Source: Gemmatimonadota bacterium
Lineage (GTDB): Bacteria > Gemmatimonadota > Gemmatimonadetes > Gemmatimonadales > Gemmatimonadaceae
Assembly: GCA_016871915.1 (NCBI GenBank)
Contig: VHBP01000017.1
Location: forward strand, 1-43,661
Reading direction: 5' to 3'
Length of the DNA stretch: 43,661 bases
The notes beneath the pieces were generated by a model, which was not told the DNA's origin, did not search any database, and was given only the letters and a program-made list of their open reading frames with translations. The position numbers and the translations under genes were made by a program. Shown here piece after piece: positions 19,218 through 28,228 of the stretch (its first letter is position 1; each line of letters opens with the position of its first letter).

Positions 19218-20242
19218 TGGACCGTCGATTCACCGCGGCGTTGGAGCGCTCTTGGCGTGAGGGGGGCGCGCTCCCGGTGCTCCTTTCTCCGATGGCGTTG
19301 CTCTATCGTGGCGGGGTCGCGGTGCGCAACGCGCTCTTCGATCGCGGCCTCCTCACGAGCCATCCCTTGGGGCTCCCCACCATCAGCGTCGGGAACCTCA
19401 CGGTCGGTGGGACGGGGAAGACCCCCGTGAGCGCGTGGATGGCGCAGGAGATGCTCCGGCGCGGGCTGCGTCCGGCGATCCTGCTTCGCGGGTTTGGCGA
19501 CGATGAACCCGCTGTGCATCGGCGGTTGACCCCGGAGGCGGTGGTGGTCGCCGATGCCGATCGCCTCCGAGGAGCGGCGGCGGCGCGTCGCGCCGGGGTC
19601 CAGGTCGTGATCTTGGATGATGGGTTCCAACACAGGCGGGCCGCGCGAGACCTCGACGTGGTGTTGGTCGCCGCCGAACAGGGGATTCCGACCCGGATGT
19701 TGCCGGCAGGTCCCCTCCGTGAACCGCAGCGGGCCATGGGGCGTGCCTCGGTCATCATCGTCACACGGAAGTCGGCGACACTGGCCGAGGCATCCGAGGT
19801 CGCCGATCGGTGGAGTCGCATCGCTCCCCTCGCCCCGGTCGTGCTCGTCTCGCTGGGGCTGGATGCCGTCTGCCCCTTGGCGACCGGCCTGGCGGAGCCG
19901 CTTCCATTGGCCGCGCTCTCCGGCCAGCAGGTGCTCGCGATCGCTGGCATCGGGGACCCATCGGCCTTCGCTAAGCAGGTCGCAGGACAGGGGGCTCGAG
20001 TGGAGCTCGCGGCCTTTCCCGATCATGCCCCCTTCACTGACACCGAGGTGGCGTCGTTATCGATGCGGGCCCGTGACGTGGATCGCGTGATATGCACGCT
20101 GAAGGACGCTGTCAAGCTGGGGGATCGCTGGCCTCGCAATGCCCCCCCGCTTTGGTATCTTTCCCAGCGTGTCGTCATCGAGCGTGGCGGCGAGGTGCTT
20201 GAGGCCCTCCTCGACCGGGCGGTGGCGATGCGTGCTGGGTGA
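19217..20242 (+). CDS. lpxK: tetraacyldisaccharide 4'-kinase LpxK
   Basis: Inner-membrane P-loop kinase that phosphorylates the 4' position of the lipid A disaccharide. The 341-residue protein has a hydrophobic N-terminal segment, SVGNLTVGGTGKTP (P-loop, about residues 57-70), ILLRGFG and VVILDDGFQHRRAARDLDVVL, all LpxK hallmarks. The start overlaps the DUF374 stop (TGATG). An open frame runs upstream of the ATG at 19217, but family alignment favours this Met. It ends the lipid A operon; the next gene is metabolic. Confidence 0.93.
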   Translation: MDRRFTAALERSWREGGALPVLLSPMALLYRGGVAVRNALFDRGLLTSHPLGLPTISVGNLTVGGTGKTPVSAWMAQEMLRRGLRPAILLRGFGDDEPAVHRRLTPEAVVVADADRLRGAAAARRAGVQVVILDDGFQHRRAARDLDVVLVAAEQGIPTRMLPAGPLREPQRAMGRASVIIVTRKSATLAEASEVADRWSRIAPLAPVVLVSLGLDAVCPLATGLAEPLPLAALSGQQVLAIAGIGDPSAFAKQVAGQGARVELAAFPDHAPFTDTEVASLSMRARDVDRVICTLKDAVKLGDRWPRNAPPLWYLSQRVVIERGGEVLEALLDRAVAMRAG

Positions 20243-20262
20243 CCTGACGTTCCCCCCAACCG

Positions 20263-20278
20263 CCGGTCCTCGGACCGG
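20263..20278 (+). repeat. inverted repeat upstream of glutamate dehydrogenase
   Basis: CCGGTCC (20263-20269) and GGACCGG (20272-20278) form a perfect 7-bp inverted repeat with only TC between them. It lies 17 bases before the dehydrogenase ATG. It lacks a T-run, so it may be an operator or mRNA hairpin rather than a terminator. Confidence 0.4.
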
Positions 20279-20295
20279 TTCTGCCCCCTTCGGAC

Positions 20296-21600
20296 ATGCC
20301 AGACCTGCGTCTGCCCACTGATACGATCGTCCTCCCCGACAAGGATCGGTTCCTGAACGAGGAGAATCCGTTCGAGGCGATGATGTCCCGGTTCGACCGT
20401 GCCGCTCAGCTCCTCGATCTCGAGCCGGGGATCTACAGGGTCCTGCGGATCGCCGAGAAGGAGATCACCGTCTCAATCCCCGTCATGATGGACAACGGGG
20501 AGGTGGAGGTCTTCACCGGGATCCGGGTGCTCCACAACACGTCGCGTGGGCCGGCCAAGGGAGGGATCCGCTTCGACATGAACGTGTCCCTCGATGAGGT
20601 GAAGGCGCTCGCCGCCTGGATGACCTGGAAGTGCGCGGTGGTGAACATCCCGTTCGGCGGCGCGAAGGGCGGGGTGATCTGCGACCCGCTCAAGATGTCG
20701 GTGGGGGAGCTCGAGCGCGTCACGCGCCGGTACACCTCCGGGATCATGGCGACCCTCGGCCCCGACTCGGACGTGCCCGCTCCCGACGTGAACACCAACG
20801 AGCGCGTCATGGCGTGGCTCATGGACACCTACTCGATGCACAAGGGGTTCACCGTGAACGCCGTCACCACCGGGAAGCCGGTGGAGATGGGGGGCTCGCT
20901 CGGGCGTCGCGAGGCGACGGGGCGCGGCGTGATGTTCTCGGCGGTGCAGGCGCTCGAGCATCTCAAGATGCCGGTCAAGGGGGCGACGGTCGCCGTCCAG
21001 GGGTTCGGCAACGTCGGCTCGATCGGGGCGCAGCTCCTCGCGGAGGCCGGGTGCAAGGTCATCGCGATCAGTGACCGGACCGGGGGATGGTACCACGCGA
21101 AGGGCTTCGACATCCTCGATGCCATGGCCTATGTCCGTGAGCACCGGACCCTCGAGGGGTATGGGAAGGGTGAGGCGATCACCAATGAGCAGTTGCTCGA
21201 GGTCGAGGTCGATGTCCTCGTCCCCGCCGCGCTCGAGAATGTGATCACGACCAAGAACGCCGAGCAGATCAAGGCGAAGGTCATCTGCGAAGGGGCCAAC
21301 GGGCCGACGTCGGCCGCGGCCGATTCGATCCTCGATGCGAAGGGGGTCTTCGTGGTGCCCGACATCCTCGCCAACGCCGGTGGCGTGACGGTGAGCTACT
21401 TCGAGTGGGTGCAGAACCGCGGGGGCTATTACTGGACCGAGCAGACGGTGAACGATCGACTGCGCGAGATCATGGTGAACAGTTTCCGCGATGTTCTCAG
21501 ACTCTCGCAGCAGCACAAGGTCAACATGCGGACCGCGGCGTACATGGTCGCGATCAGCCGCGTCGCCACGGTGCACCGGCTCCGCGGCATCTACGCATAG
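20296..21600 (+). CDS. glutamate dehydrogenase (Glu/Leu/Phe/Val family)
   Basis: Interconverts glutamate and 2-oxoglutarate plus ammonia using NAD(P). The 434-residue length fits the hexameric small GDH class. [10 protein letters not shown] and [14 protein letters not shown] (about residues 110-126) carry the substrate and catalytic lysines. DVPAPDVNT follows, and [11 protein letters not shown] (about 234-244) is the Rossmann dinucleotide loop. [18 protein letters not shown] closes the family pattern. The motifs fit GDH better than leucine dehydrogenase, which is shorter. Cofactor preference cannot be read with certainty. It begins after a 53-base gap containing an inverted repeat, so it may have its own promoter. 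Confidence 0.92.
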   Translation: MPDLRLPTDTIVLPDKDRFLNEENPFEAMMSRFDRAAQLLDLEPGIYRVLRIAEKEITVSIPVMMDNGEVEVFTGIRVLHNTSRGPAKGGIRFDMNVSLDEVKALAAWMTWKCAVVNIPFGGAKGGVICDPLKMSVGELERVTRRYTSGIMATLGPDSDVPAPDVNTNERVMAWLMDTYSMHKGFTVNAVTTGKPVEMGGSLGRREATGRGVMFSAVQALEHLKMPVKGATVAVQGFGNVGSIGAQLLAEAGCKVIAISDRTGGWYHAKGFDILDAMAYVREHRTLEGYGKGEAITNEQLLEVEVDVLVPAALENVITTKNAEQIKAKVICEGANGPTSAAADSILDAKGVFVVPDILANAGGVTVSYFEWVQNRGGYYWTEQTVNDRLREIMVNSFRDVLRLSQQHKVNMRTAAYMVAISRVATVHRLRGIYA

Positions 21601-21620
21601 GGCCGCGGGGCGCGCGCGCC

Positions 21621-22088
21621 GTGGGCGTCGGCCTGTACGTGGTCGGTCGGCCCCGGGACGCTGCACTCGGGGCCGCGATCGCGGACTATGAGCAGCGCGC
21701 CTCGCGCTACTGGGACCTCGAGGTGGTGGAGGTCAAAGGGGGCGGGGCGAGCGGCGGGGACGGACCCGAGGTGGTGCTGCGACGCGAGGGCGATCGGCTG
21801 TTGGAGCGGATCCCGTCCGGGGCGCAGCTGGTGCTCTGCGATGTCGGCGGCGAGACGCTCGACTCCGAGCAGTTCGCCCGGTGGTTGCTCGAGCGGCGGG
21901 ATCTGGCGCAATCGGTGGCGTTCGTCATCGGCGGCGCACACGGGGTGAGTCCCGAGCTTCGCGCGCGCGCGCGGCGGCGGATCGCCTTGGCCCCGTGGAC
22001 CCTTCCGCACGAGCTCGCGCGTTTGGTGCTGGTGGAGCAGCTCTATCGCGCCGGGACCATCGGTCGCGGCGAACCGTATCACAAGTGA
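21621..22088 (+). CDS. rlmH: 23S rRNA pseudouridine-1915 N3-methyltransferase RlmH
   Basis: SPOUT-class methyltransferase that modifies the pseudouridine at 1915 of 23S rRNA in assembled ribosomes. It is 155 residues, the same length as E. coli RlmH. FVIGGAHGVSPELR is the SAM-binding knot region. LPHELARLVLVEQLYRAGTIGRGEPYHK is the typical C-terminus ending in YHK. The start is GTG at 21621, since the upstream part of the frame has no homology and the frame MGVGLYVVGRP matches the family start. It follows the dehydrogenase by 20 bases. Confidence 0.92.
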   Translation: MGVGLYVVGRPRDAALGAAIADYEQRASRYWDLEVVEVKGGGASGGDGPEVVLRREGDRLLERIPSGAQLVLCDVGGETLDSEQFARWLLERRDLAQSVAFVIGGAHGVSPELRARARRRIALAPWTLPHELARLVLVEQLYRAGTIGRGEPYHK

Positions 22089-22152
22089 GGATGGCGCCCG
22101 TGGAGGCTGTCGAGGGATCCTGTCGCTGTCGGGCGTCGCGTCGGAGGGAGGC

Positions 22153-23700
22153 GTGAGCGCGCCGCGCGTCGTGACCGAGGCCCTCGGTGGTGGGGCGCTC
22201 TCGCGCGCGATCCAGTCGGGGTCCGTGCCAGCCGAGTGGGTCGCGGCGGTGCCGCGCCAGGTCGCGGAGTGGCGGGCCCACGCGAGTCAGGTGCAGGGGC
22301 GTTTCGCGGCGGGGGCGTGGTACGCCGGGCTGCAGCCCGCGCTCGCGGCCTCAGGGGCCGCCGCGTCGCGCCTACAGCGGGTCGCTGAGGCGGGCGGAGT
22401 CGTCGTCACCACGGGGCAGCAACCGGGCCTCTTCGGCGGGCCGCTCTATACTTGGCTCAAGGCCCTCTCCGCGCTCGCGCTCGCGGATCGCATCGAGCGG
22501 GAGACGGGGATCCCCGCGGCGCCGGTCTTCTGGGCCGCGACCGATGACGCCGATTACGCCGAAGCGTCATGGACCGCCGTGGCGACCGACCTCGGGGTCC
22601 AGCGCCTGTCGCTCTCGACGTCGGGACGCGACGGGCTCGTGATGGCTGAGACCCCGTTGGGGCCGGTCGATGAGGCGTTGGGGGCGCTGGCTGCCGCGGC
22701 GGCGTCGGCGCCGCATGGGGAGATCCTCGAGGCCCTTCGAGCGGCGTACGCCCCTGAGGCGACGGTCGGTCGTGCCTATGTGCGCTTCCTGCGGTCGGTG
22801 CTCGAGCCGCTGGGGATCGGGGTGCTCGATGCCTGGCACCCTGCGACGCTCGCGGCGGCGCGTCCCACGCTGGTCAACGCACTGCAGCGGGCCGCGAGCA
22901 TCGACGAGGCGGTCTCGCTGCGGAACGTCGCGATCGAGCGAAGCGGCTACCGTCCACAGGTCGCGCGCATCGCGAAGCTCTCGTTGGTCTTCCGCGCCGA
23001 GGATGGGGTGAAGGCGCGCGTGCCGCTCGCCGACGCGCTCCGGGTGGCGGCGGATCCCGCGGCGACGCTCTCCGCCAACGTGTTGCTCCGGCCGGTCGTC
23101 GAGCAGGCGATCCTCCCGACGGTCGCGTATGTGGCGGGGCCCGGTGAGCTTGCCTACTTCGCACAGGTCGGCGCGGTGGCGGAGGCCCTCGGTATGCCCG
23201 CGCCGGTGGCGGTCCCGCGATGGTCGGCGAGCATCGTCGATCCGCAGACCGATCGTCGCCTCGGTCGGTTGGGACTCGTGATCGATGACCTGCGTGATCC
23301 GCACGCGGCGGAGCGGCGCATCGGTGATCGCGCGATCCCGATCGCACTCCGCACCGAGTTGGAGGCGCTGCGCGCCGAGGTGCAGCGGCGGATGCAGGCG
23401 ATGCTCGCGGCGAATGCGGAGGAGGGCGAGTTGATCGCGCCGCGGGTCCTCGAGGGCGCGGGCCAGCAGATCTTCCATCGGCTCGACCGACTCGAGCGAC
23501 GCATCCGGACGGCGTCGCGTGGCCGTGAGACCGAGGCGATGGCGGATCTCACCGCGGTCCGCGCCATCCTCATGCCCGAGGGCCATCGGCAGGAGCGGCG
23601 CCTCAACCTCGTGCCCTTGCTGGCCCGACATGGGGAGACGCTCCTCGCGCAGTTGCGCGCGGGGGCCGCCATGCACGCGGGGACCCTGGTCGTCCCGTGA
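22153..23700 (+). CDS. bshC: bacillithiol biosynthesis cysteine-adding enzyme BshC
   Basis: Adds cysteine to GlcN-malate to finish bacillithiol, a low-molecular-weight thiol. The 515-residue length matches the family. VVVTTGQQPGLFGGPLYTWL (about residues 78-97) and APVFWAATDDADYAEASW (about 118-135) are the BshC signature blocks, and a coiled-coil segment lies near the C-terminus. GGGAGG (22145-22150) precedes the GTG start by 2 bases, and GGAGG (22143-22147) by 5. The bshA and bshB genes are not in the window. The stop overlaps murJ as GTGA. BshC homologues occur outside Firmicutes, so bacillithiol production here is plausible but inferred. Confidence 0.9.
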   Translation: MSAPRVVTEALGGGALSRAIQSGSVPAEWVAAVPRQVAEWRAHASQVQGRFAAGAWYAGLQPALAASGAAASRLQRVAEAGGVVVTTGQQPGLFGGPLYTWLKALSALALADRIERETGIPAAPVFWAATDDADYAEASWTAVATDLGVQRLSLSTSGRDGLVMAETPLGPVDEALGALAAAAASAPHGEILEALRAAYAPEATVGRAYVRFLRSVLEPLGIGVLDAWHPATLAAARPTLVNALQRAASIDEAVSLRNVAIERSGYRPQVARIAKLSLVFRAEDGVKARVPLADALRVAADPAATLSANVLLRPVVEQAILPTVAYVAGPGELAYFAQVGAVAEALGMPAPVAVPRWSASIVDPQTDRRLGRLGLVIDDLRDPHAAERRIGDRAIPIALRTELEALRAEVQRRMQAMLAANAEEGELIAPRVLEGAGQQIFHRLDRLERRIRTASRGRETEAMADLTAVRAILMPEGHRQERRLNLVPLLARHGETLLAQLRAGAAMHAGTLVVP

Positions 23701-25232
23701 GCAGCGGCGCGGGGGCACGGCTCGTCGCCGCCGGGATCTTCCTGAGCCGCCTCACCGGCCTCGTCCGGCAGAAGGTCTTCGCGTTCTTCCTCGGCGATGG
23801 ACTCGCCGCCGATGCGCTCAGTGCGGCGTTCCGGATCCCGAATCTCCTGCAGAACCTCTTCGGGGAGGGGGTCCTCTCCGCCTCGTTCATCCCGGTCTAC
23901 GCGCGGCTTCGCGCCGAGGGACGTACCGAGGAGGCGGGGCGGGTCGCCGGTGCGGTGGCGTCGATCCTCGCCCTGACGAGTCTCGTGGTGGTCTCGATCG
24001 GGATCACCTTCACGCCGGCGCTCGTCGATCTCATCACACCGGGATTCGCGGGTGCGCAGCGCGCGCTCACCATCCAGGTCGTGCGGTTGGTGTTCCCGGG
24101 GATCGGGATCCTGGTGTTGAGCGCGTGGTGCTTAGGGGTCCTCAACTCGCATCGACGCTTCTTCCTCTCGTACGTGTCGCCGGTGGTGTGGAACGGGGCG
24201 ATGATCTCGGCAGTGCTCTTCTTCGGTCCGGGTGCATCGCCGGATGACGTCGTCGTCACGATCGCCTGGGCGAGTGTCGTGGGGAGCGCGCTGCAATGTC
24301 TGATCCAGGTGCCGAGCGTCAAGCGACTCGACCCCGGCCTGCGCTTCACCCCGTCGCTCGCGCTTACGGGGGTGCGTGATGTGCTCCGACGGTTCGGCGT
24401 GGTGGTGCTCGGGCGTGGCGTGGTGCAGATCAGTGGGTTCATCGACACCGCCATCGCCTCGCTGGTGAGCGTCGGTTCGGTCGCGACCCTGCAGTACGCG
24501 CAGGTGATCTCGCTGCTCCCGGTCTCGCTATTCGGCATGTCCGTCTCCGCATCGGAGCTGCCCGCGATGGCGAGTGAGGTGGGGGAGGCGTCGCAGGTGG
24601 CGGAGGCGCTTCGCCAGCGTCTTGATCGCGGGCTCCAGCGGATCGCCTACTTCGTGATCCCATCGGCGGCGACGTTCCTCCTGCTCGGCGGGGTGCTCGC
24701 GGCCGGGCTGTACGAGGGCGGGGCCTTCACCCGGCAGAGTGCGGTCTGGGTCTGGGGGGCGCTCGCCGGATCGGCCGTCGGTCTGCTGGCGAGCACGATG
24801 GGCCGGCTCTACGCCTCCGGGCTCTACGCGTTGGGCGATACGACGACTCCGCTGCGCGCGGCGGTCGTACGCGTCGTGCTGGCGGCCAGCATGGGGTGGT
24901 GGGCCGCTCGCGAGATCCCCTCCCTCCTGGGCATCGATGCACGCTGGGGCGTCGGGATGCTCACCGCCGCGGCGGGGATCGCCGCGTGGGTGGAGTTCCT
25001 CTGGCTCCGGCGCGTGATGACCACCCGGATCGGCCGCACGGGGGTGCCGCTCACGCGGGTCCTCACCCTCTGGGCGATCGCGCTCCTCGCGGGACTTGCG
25101 GCCGTCGGTGGGACGCGGTTGCTCCCCACGCAGCCCCCCTGGCTCGTGGCCTCTGTGGCGGTCGCGATATTTGCCGCGGTCTATCTCCCGACGACCCGTC
25201 ATCTCCTACCGTCCGATGCGCGCGCCCCCTGA
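23697..25232 (+). CDS. murJ: lipid II flippase MurJ
   Basis: Moves lipid II across the inner membrane for peptidoglycan synthesis (MOP superfamily). The 511-residue protein is almost entirely hydrophobic helices, about 14. SRLTGLVRQKVFAFFLG and DALSAAFRIPNLLQNLFGEGVLSASFIPVY near the N-terminus are the MurJ signature with its conserved charged residues. The GTG start overlaps the bshC stop. Its end overlaps the uvrC start by 17 bases. Confidence 0.94.
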   Translation: MSSGAGARLVAAGIFLSRLTGLVRQKVFAFFLGDGLAADALSAAFRIPNLLQNLFGEGVLSASFIPVYARLRAEGRTEEAGRVAGAVASILALTSLVVVSIGITFTPALVDLITPGFAGAQRALTIQVVRLVFPGIGILVLSAWCLGVLNSHRRFFLSYVSPVVWNGAMISAVLFFGPGASPDDVVVTIAWASVVGSALQCLIQVPSVKRLDPGLRFTPSLALTGVRDVLRRFGVVVLGRGVVQISGFIDTAIASLVSVGSVATLQYAQVISLLPVSLFGMSVSASELPAMASEVGEASQVAEALRQRLDRGLQRIAYFVIPSAATFLLLGGVLAAGLYEGGAFTRQSAVWVWGALAGSAVGLLASTMGRLYASGLYALGDTTTPLRAAVVRVVLAASMGWWAAREIPSLLGIDARWGVGMLTAAAGIAAWVEFLWLRRVMTTRIGRTGVPLTRVLTLWAIALLAGLAAVGGTRLLPTQPPWLVASVAVAIFAAVYLPTTRHLLPSDARAP

Positions 25233-27054
25233 TCGCGTCGCCGAGGTGCTCGCGCATCTCCCCGACACCCCGGGCGTCTATCTCTGGAAGGATGCGAACG
25301 GGCAGGTGCTCTACGTCGGCAAGGCCAAGCGCCTGCGCCCGCGGGTCCGGAGCTACTTCGCCTCCGATCACGAAACGAGTCCCAAGACGCGGCTCCTCGT
25401 CTCCCTGATCGCTGATGTGGAGACGATCGTCGTGCCGACGGAGGCGCATGCGTTGGTGCTCGAGGCCAACCTGATCAAGGAGCATCGCCCGCGCTTCAAC
25501 GTGATGCTCCGCGACGACAAGTCGTACCCGTACGTGAAGGTCACGGTGCAGGAGCCCTATCCGCGTGTCTTCGTCACGCGCCAGGTGCAGGGGGACGGCG
25601 CACGCTACTTCGGCCCGTATACGGATGTCGCCTCGATGCGCCGCACGCTCGATGTGGTGAAGCGCGCCTTCTACGTGCGCTCCTGTCGGTACGACATGCC
25701 CAAGGAGCTTCCCGAGCGGGCCTGTCTCGACTACCACATCGGGCGCTGCAAGGCGCCCTGCGTCGGGAAGCAGAGTCAGGCGGCCTATCGCGGGATGATC
25801 GACGACGTCGTCGCCTGGCTCGACGGGCGCACCGCCGAGGTCGCCAAGCGGATCGGTGAGGAGATGGCGCGCGCCGCCGAGGCCCTCGACTATGAGCGCG
25901 CCGCCGAGCTCCGCGATGCGCTGCAGCGGCTCGGGTCGATGGAGGAGCCGACCGTCGTCCTCAATGTGGAGGGCGGGGACCGGGATGTGATCGGCTTCGC
26001 TCGAGATGGTGAGGACGCGATCGTCGCGGTGCTGCGCATCCGTGACGGCAAGCTGCTCGCGCGCGAGCATCGCTTTCTCGAGGGGATCGAGGACGAGACC
26101 GATGGGGCGGTCCTTGGGGCGTATCTCGTCGGCTACTATCTCGCCGCGCCGGTCCGTGCGCGCGAACTGCTCTTGCCATTCGACTTCGAGGATCGCCCGC
26201 TCTTCGAGGAGGCTGCGGCTGGCTCGTCGCGCGTCGTGGTGCCGCAGCGGGGGACCAAGCGGGAGCTGCTCGATCTCGCCGAGCAGAACGCGCGGCACCT
26301 GCTCGAAGAGTTCAAGCTCGCGAGTCAGGAGGCCGACGAGCGCGCCGCCGATCCCGTCTACGACCTCGGACGTGAACTCCAGCTCGCCCGCCTGCCGCGC
26401 TCCCTCGTCTGCTTCGATAACTCGACGGGGCAGGGCACGGACAACGTCGGCAGCATCGTCTGGTTCGAGAATGGCCGGCCCCGGCGGAGCGAGTACCGGA
26501 CGATGAAGGTCACGACCGTCGATCCCGCCAACGGCCCCGATGACTTCCAGTCGATGCGGGAAGTGGTCGGGCGCTACTTCCGTCGCCGGCTCGATGAGTC
26601 GCGTCCACTCCCCGACCTCGTCGTGATCGACGGGGGGAAGGGACAGCTCTCCGCCGCAAGCGAGGCGCTCGACGCGCTCGGGCTCGATGCGCTCCCGCTC
26701 ATCAGCTTGGCCAAGCGCGAGGAGGAGATCTTCGTGCGCGGGCGGAGTGAGCCGCTCCGACTCCCGCGTCGTTCCTCGGCGCTGCGCCTCCTGCAACAGG
26801 CGCGCGATGAGGCGCATCGGACCGCGGTCGGGTACCACCGCAAGCGGCGGTCGATGCGCACGGTGACGAGCGAACTCCTCAAGATTCCCGGGGTCGGCCC
26901 GATGAGGCGCCGCGCGCTGCTCACCGCGTTCGGCTCCCTGCAAGGCGTGCGGGACGCGACGGTCGAGCAAATCGCCGCGCTCGATGGATTCAGTCAGGCC
27001 AGCGCGGCGAAGTTGGTGGCCGCGCTCCGCGGTGATGCATCGTCCACTCCCTAA
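25216..27054 (+). CDS. uvrC: excinuclease ABC subunit C
   Basis: Makes both incisions in nucleotide excision repair. The 612-residue protein has an N-terminal GIY-YIG nuclease (GVYLWKDANGQVLYVGKAKRL, about residues 18-38) and a cysteine cluster, CLDYHIGRCKAPC, at about 173-185. A UVR motif that binds UvrB is at about 212-240 (EALDYERAAELRD). The C-terminal RNase H-like nuclease includes CFDNSTGQGTDNVGSIV and VVIDGGKGQL, followed by helix-hairpin-helix motifs (LKIPGVGPMRRRALL). ATG 25216 matches the family start although it overlaps murJ. Confidence 0.96.
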   Translation: MRAPPDRVAEVLAHLPDTPGVYLWKDANGQVLYVGKAKRLRPRVRSYFASDHETSPKTRLLVSLIADVETIVVPTEAHALVLEANLIKEHRPRFNVMLRDDKSYPYVKVTVQEPYPRVFVTRQVQGDGARYFGPYTDVASMRRTLDVVKRAFYVRSCRYDMPKELPERACLDYHIGRCKAPCVGKQSQAAYRGMIDDVVAWLDGRTAEVAKRIGEEMARAAEALDYERAAELRDALQRLGSMEEPTVVLNVEGGDRDVIGFARDGEDAIVAVLRIRDGKLLAREHRFLEGIEDETDGAVLGAYLVGYYLAAPVRARELLLPFDFEDRPLFEEAAAGSSRVVVPQRGTKRELLDLAEQNARHLLEEFKLASQEADERAADPVYDLGRELQLARLPRSLVCFDNSTGQGTDNVGSIVWFENGRPRRSEYRTMKVTTVDPANGPDDFQSMREVVGRYFRRRLDESRPLPDLVVIDGGKGQLSAASEALDALGLDALPLISLAKREEEIFVRGRSEPLRLPRRSSALRLLQQARDEAHRTAVGYHRKRRSMRTVTSELLKIPGVGPMRRRALLTAFGSLQGVRDATVEQIAALDGFSQASAAKLVAALRGDASSTP

Positions 27055-27070
27055 CTCTCATCAGATTCCC

Positions 27071-28210
27071 ATGTGGTCTCTCCACTGCAGTGCCTGCGCG
27101 TATGTGCTGCCGGACGGCACCAAGCTCGCCTCGCTCTGCCCCGACTGCGGCCAGCCGCTCCTCGTCGAGATCGCGACGCCGCCATCGCGTGACGCGATCA
27201 CGGGCGACGCCAGCCTCTGGCGCTATCGCGCCGCGCTCCCGATTCGTGCCAATGAGACACCGGTCACCCTCGGCGAGGGGATGAGCCCACTCGCGGAGTT
27301 GCCACATCTCGCGGCTGAGGTCGGGGTGCGGCGGCTCTGGGTCAAGGACGAAGGGATCAACCCCACCGCGAGCTTCAAGGCGCGTGGGCTGATGATGGCC
27401 GTCACCCGCGCGAAGCAGCTCGGTCTCCCCGGTGTCTGCGTGCCGACGGCAGGGAATGCCGGCATCGCGCTCGCCGCATTCGCCGCCGCTGCAGGAATGC
27501 CCTGCCGCGTCTATGCGCCGGAGACGACGCCACCGCCGATCCTCGGTTCGATCCGCGCCTTCGGGGCCGATCTGCAGCTGCTGCCGGGACACATCGGCGA
27601 CGCGGGGAAGGCGACCCTCGCCTTCGCGCGTGAGAGCGGGTTCTTCAACGTGGCCACGGTGCGCGAGCCGTATCGCGTCGAAGGGATGAAGACGATGGGC
27701 TACGAGGTGGCTGAGCAGCTCGGCTGGCGGCTCCCCGATGCCATCGTGTACCCGACGGGTGGAGGGGAGGGGACGATCGGGATCTGGAAGGCGATCAACG
27801 AGATGCTGGCGTGGGGATGGCTCCCGGCCGGTTCGCGCCGGCCGCGGATGATCATCGCGCAGGCGGCGGGGTGCGCCCCGCTCGTTCGGGCCTTCCACGC
27901 AGGCGAGGAGCGCGCTACGCCGTGGGAGGATCCTGTGACCTACGCGAGTGGGTTGCGTGTCCCTGGGCCGCTCGGTGATCGACTCACGCTCCGCACGTTG
28001 CGCGAGAGCGCGGGTGACGCCGAGGCGGTGAGCGAGGAGCGCATCAAGCACGGGACCTTCTTGCTCGCGTCGCGCTCCGGGATCGACGCCGCACCTGAGG
28101 GTGGGGCCGCGCTCGAGGCGGTGCGCCAGCTCGTCGCCGCGGGCCGCCTCGCGTCAGACGCCGAGGTCGTGGTCTTCAACACCGGCTCGGGGGCGAGCTA
28201 CCGGTGGTGA
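27071..28210 (+). CDS. thrC: threonine synthase
   Basis: PLP enzyme that converts O-phosphohomoserine to threonine. The 379-residue protein starts with a small zinc ribbon (CSAC and CPDC) seen in many ThrC proteins. LGEGMSPLAELP follows, then KDEGINPTASFKARG with the PLP lysine (about residue 106). VPTAGNAGIALAAFAA is the phosphate/PLP-loop region and PTGGGEGTIGIWKA the glycine loop. No clear Shine-Dalgarno site lies before ATG 27071; an in-frame ATG at 27035, inside uvrC, is an alternative. Other fold type II PLP enzymes such as a cysteate synthase-like enzyme are possible but less likely. Confidence 0.87.
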   Translation: MWSLHCSACAYVLPDGTKLASLCPDCGQPLLVEIATPPSRDAITGDASLWRYRAALPIRANETPVTLGEGMSPLAELPHLAAEVGVRRLWVKDEGINPTASFKARGLMMAVTRAKQLGLPGVCVPTAGNAGIALAAFAAAAGMPCRVYAPETTPPPILGSIRAFGADLQLLPGHIGDAGKATLAFARESGFFNVATVREPYRVEGMKTMGYEVAEQLGWRLPDAIVYPTGGGEGTIGIWKAINEMLAWGWLPAGSRRPRMIIAQAAGCAPLVRAFHAGEERATPWEDPVTYASGLRVPGPLGDRLTLRTLRESAGDAEAVSEERIKHGTFLLASRSGIDAAPEGGAALEAVRQLVAAGRLASDAEVVVFNTGSGASYRW

Positions 28211-28215
28211 TCGAG

Positions 28216-28221
28216 TAGATT
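28216..28221 (+). promoter_or_regulatory. possible -10 box for larC (TAGATT)
   Basis: TAGATT in the 18-base gap after threonine synthase is followed by GCGCACC and the larC ATG. The layout resembles that of bamA (TATATT, GCGAGG, ATG). There is no -35 box at the usual distance and no Shine-Dalgarno site, so a leaderless transcript is possible. Confidence 0.25.
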
Positions 28222-28228
28222 GCGCACC

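Noticed and set aside
20156-20161. TATCTT in the 3' end of lpxK as a promoter for glutamate dehydrogenase
   Set aside because: It lies inside coding sequence, 135 bases before the ATG, with no -35 box; not enough support.
20263-20278. CCGGTCC/GGACCGG as a terminator of the lipid A operon
   Set aside because: The loop is too small and there is no T-run; kept only as an inverted repeat.
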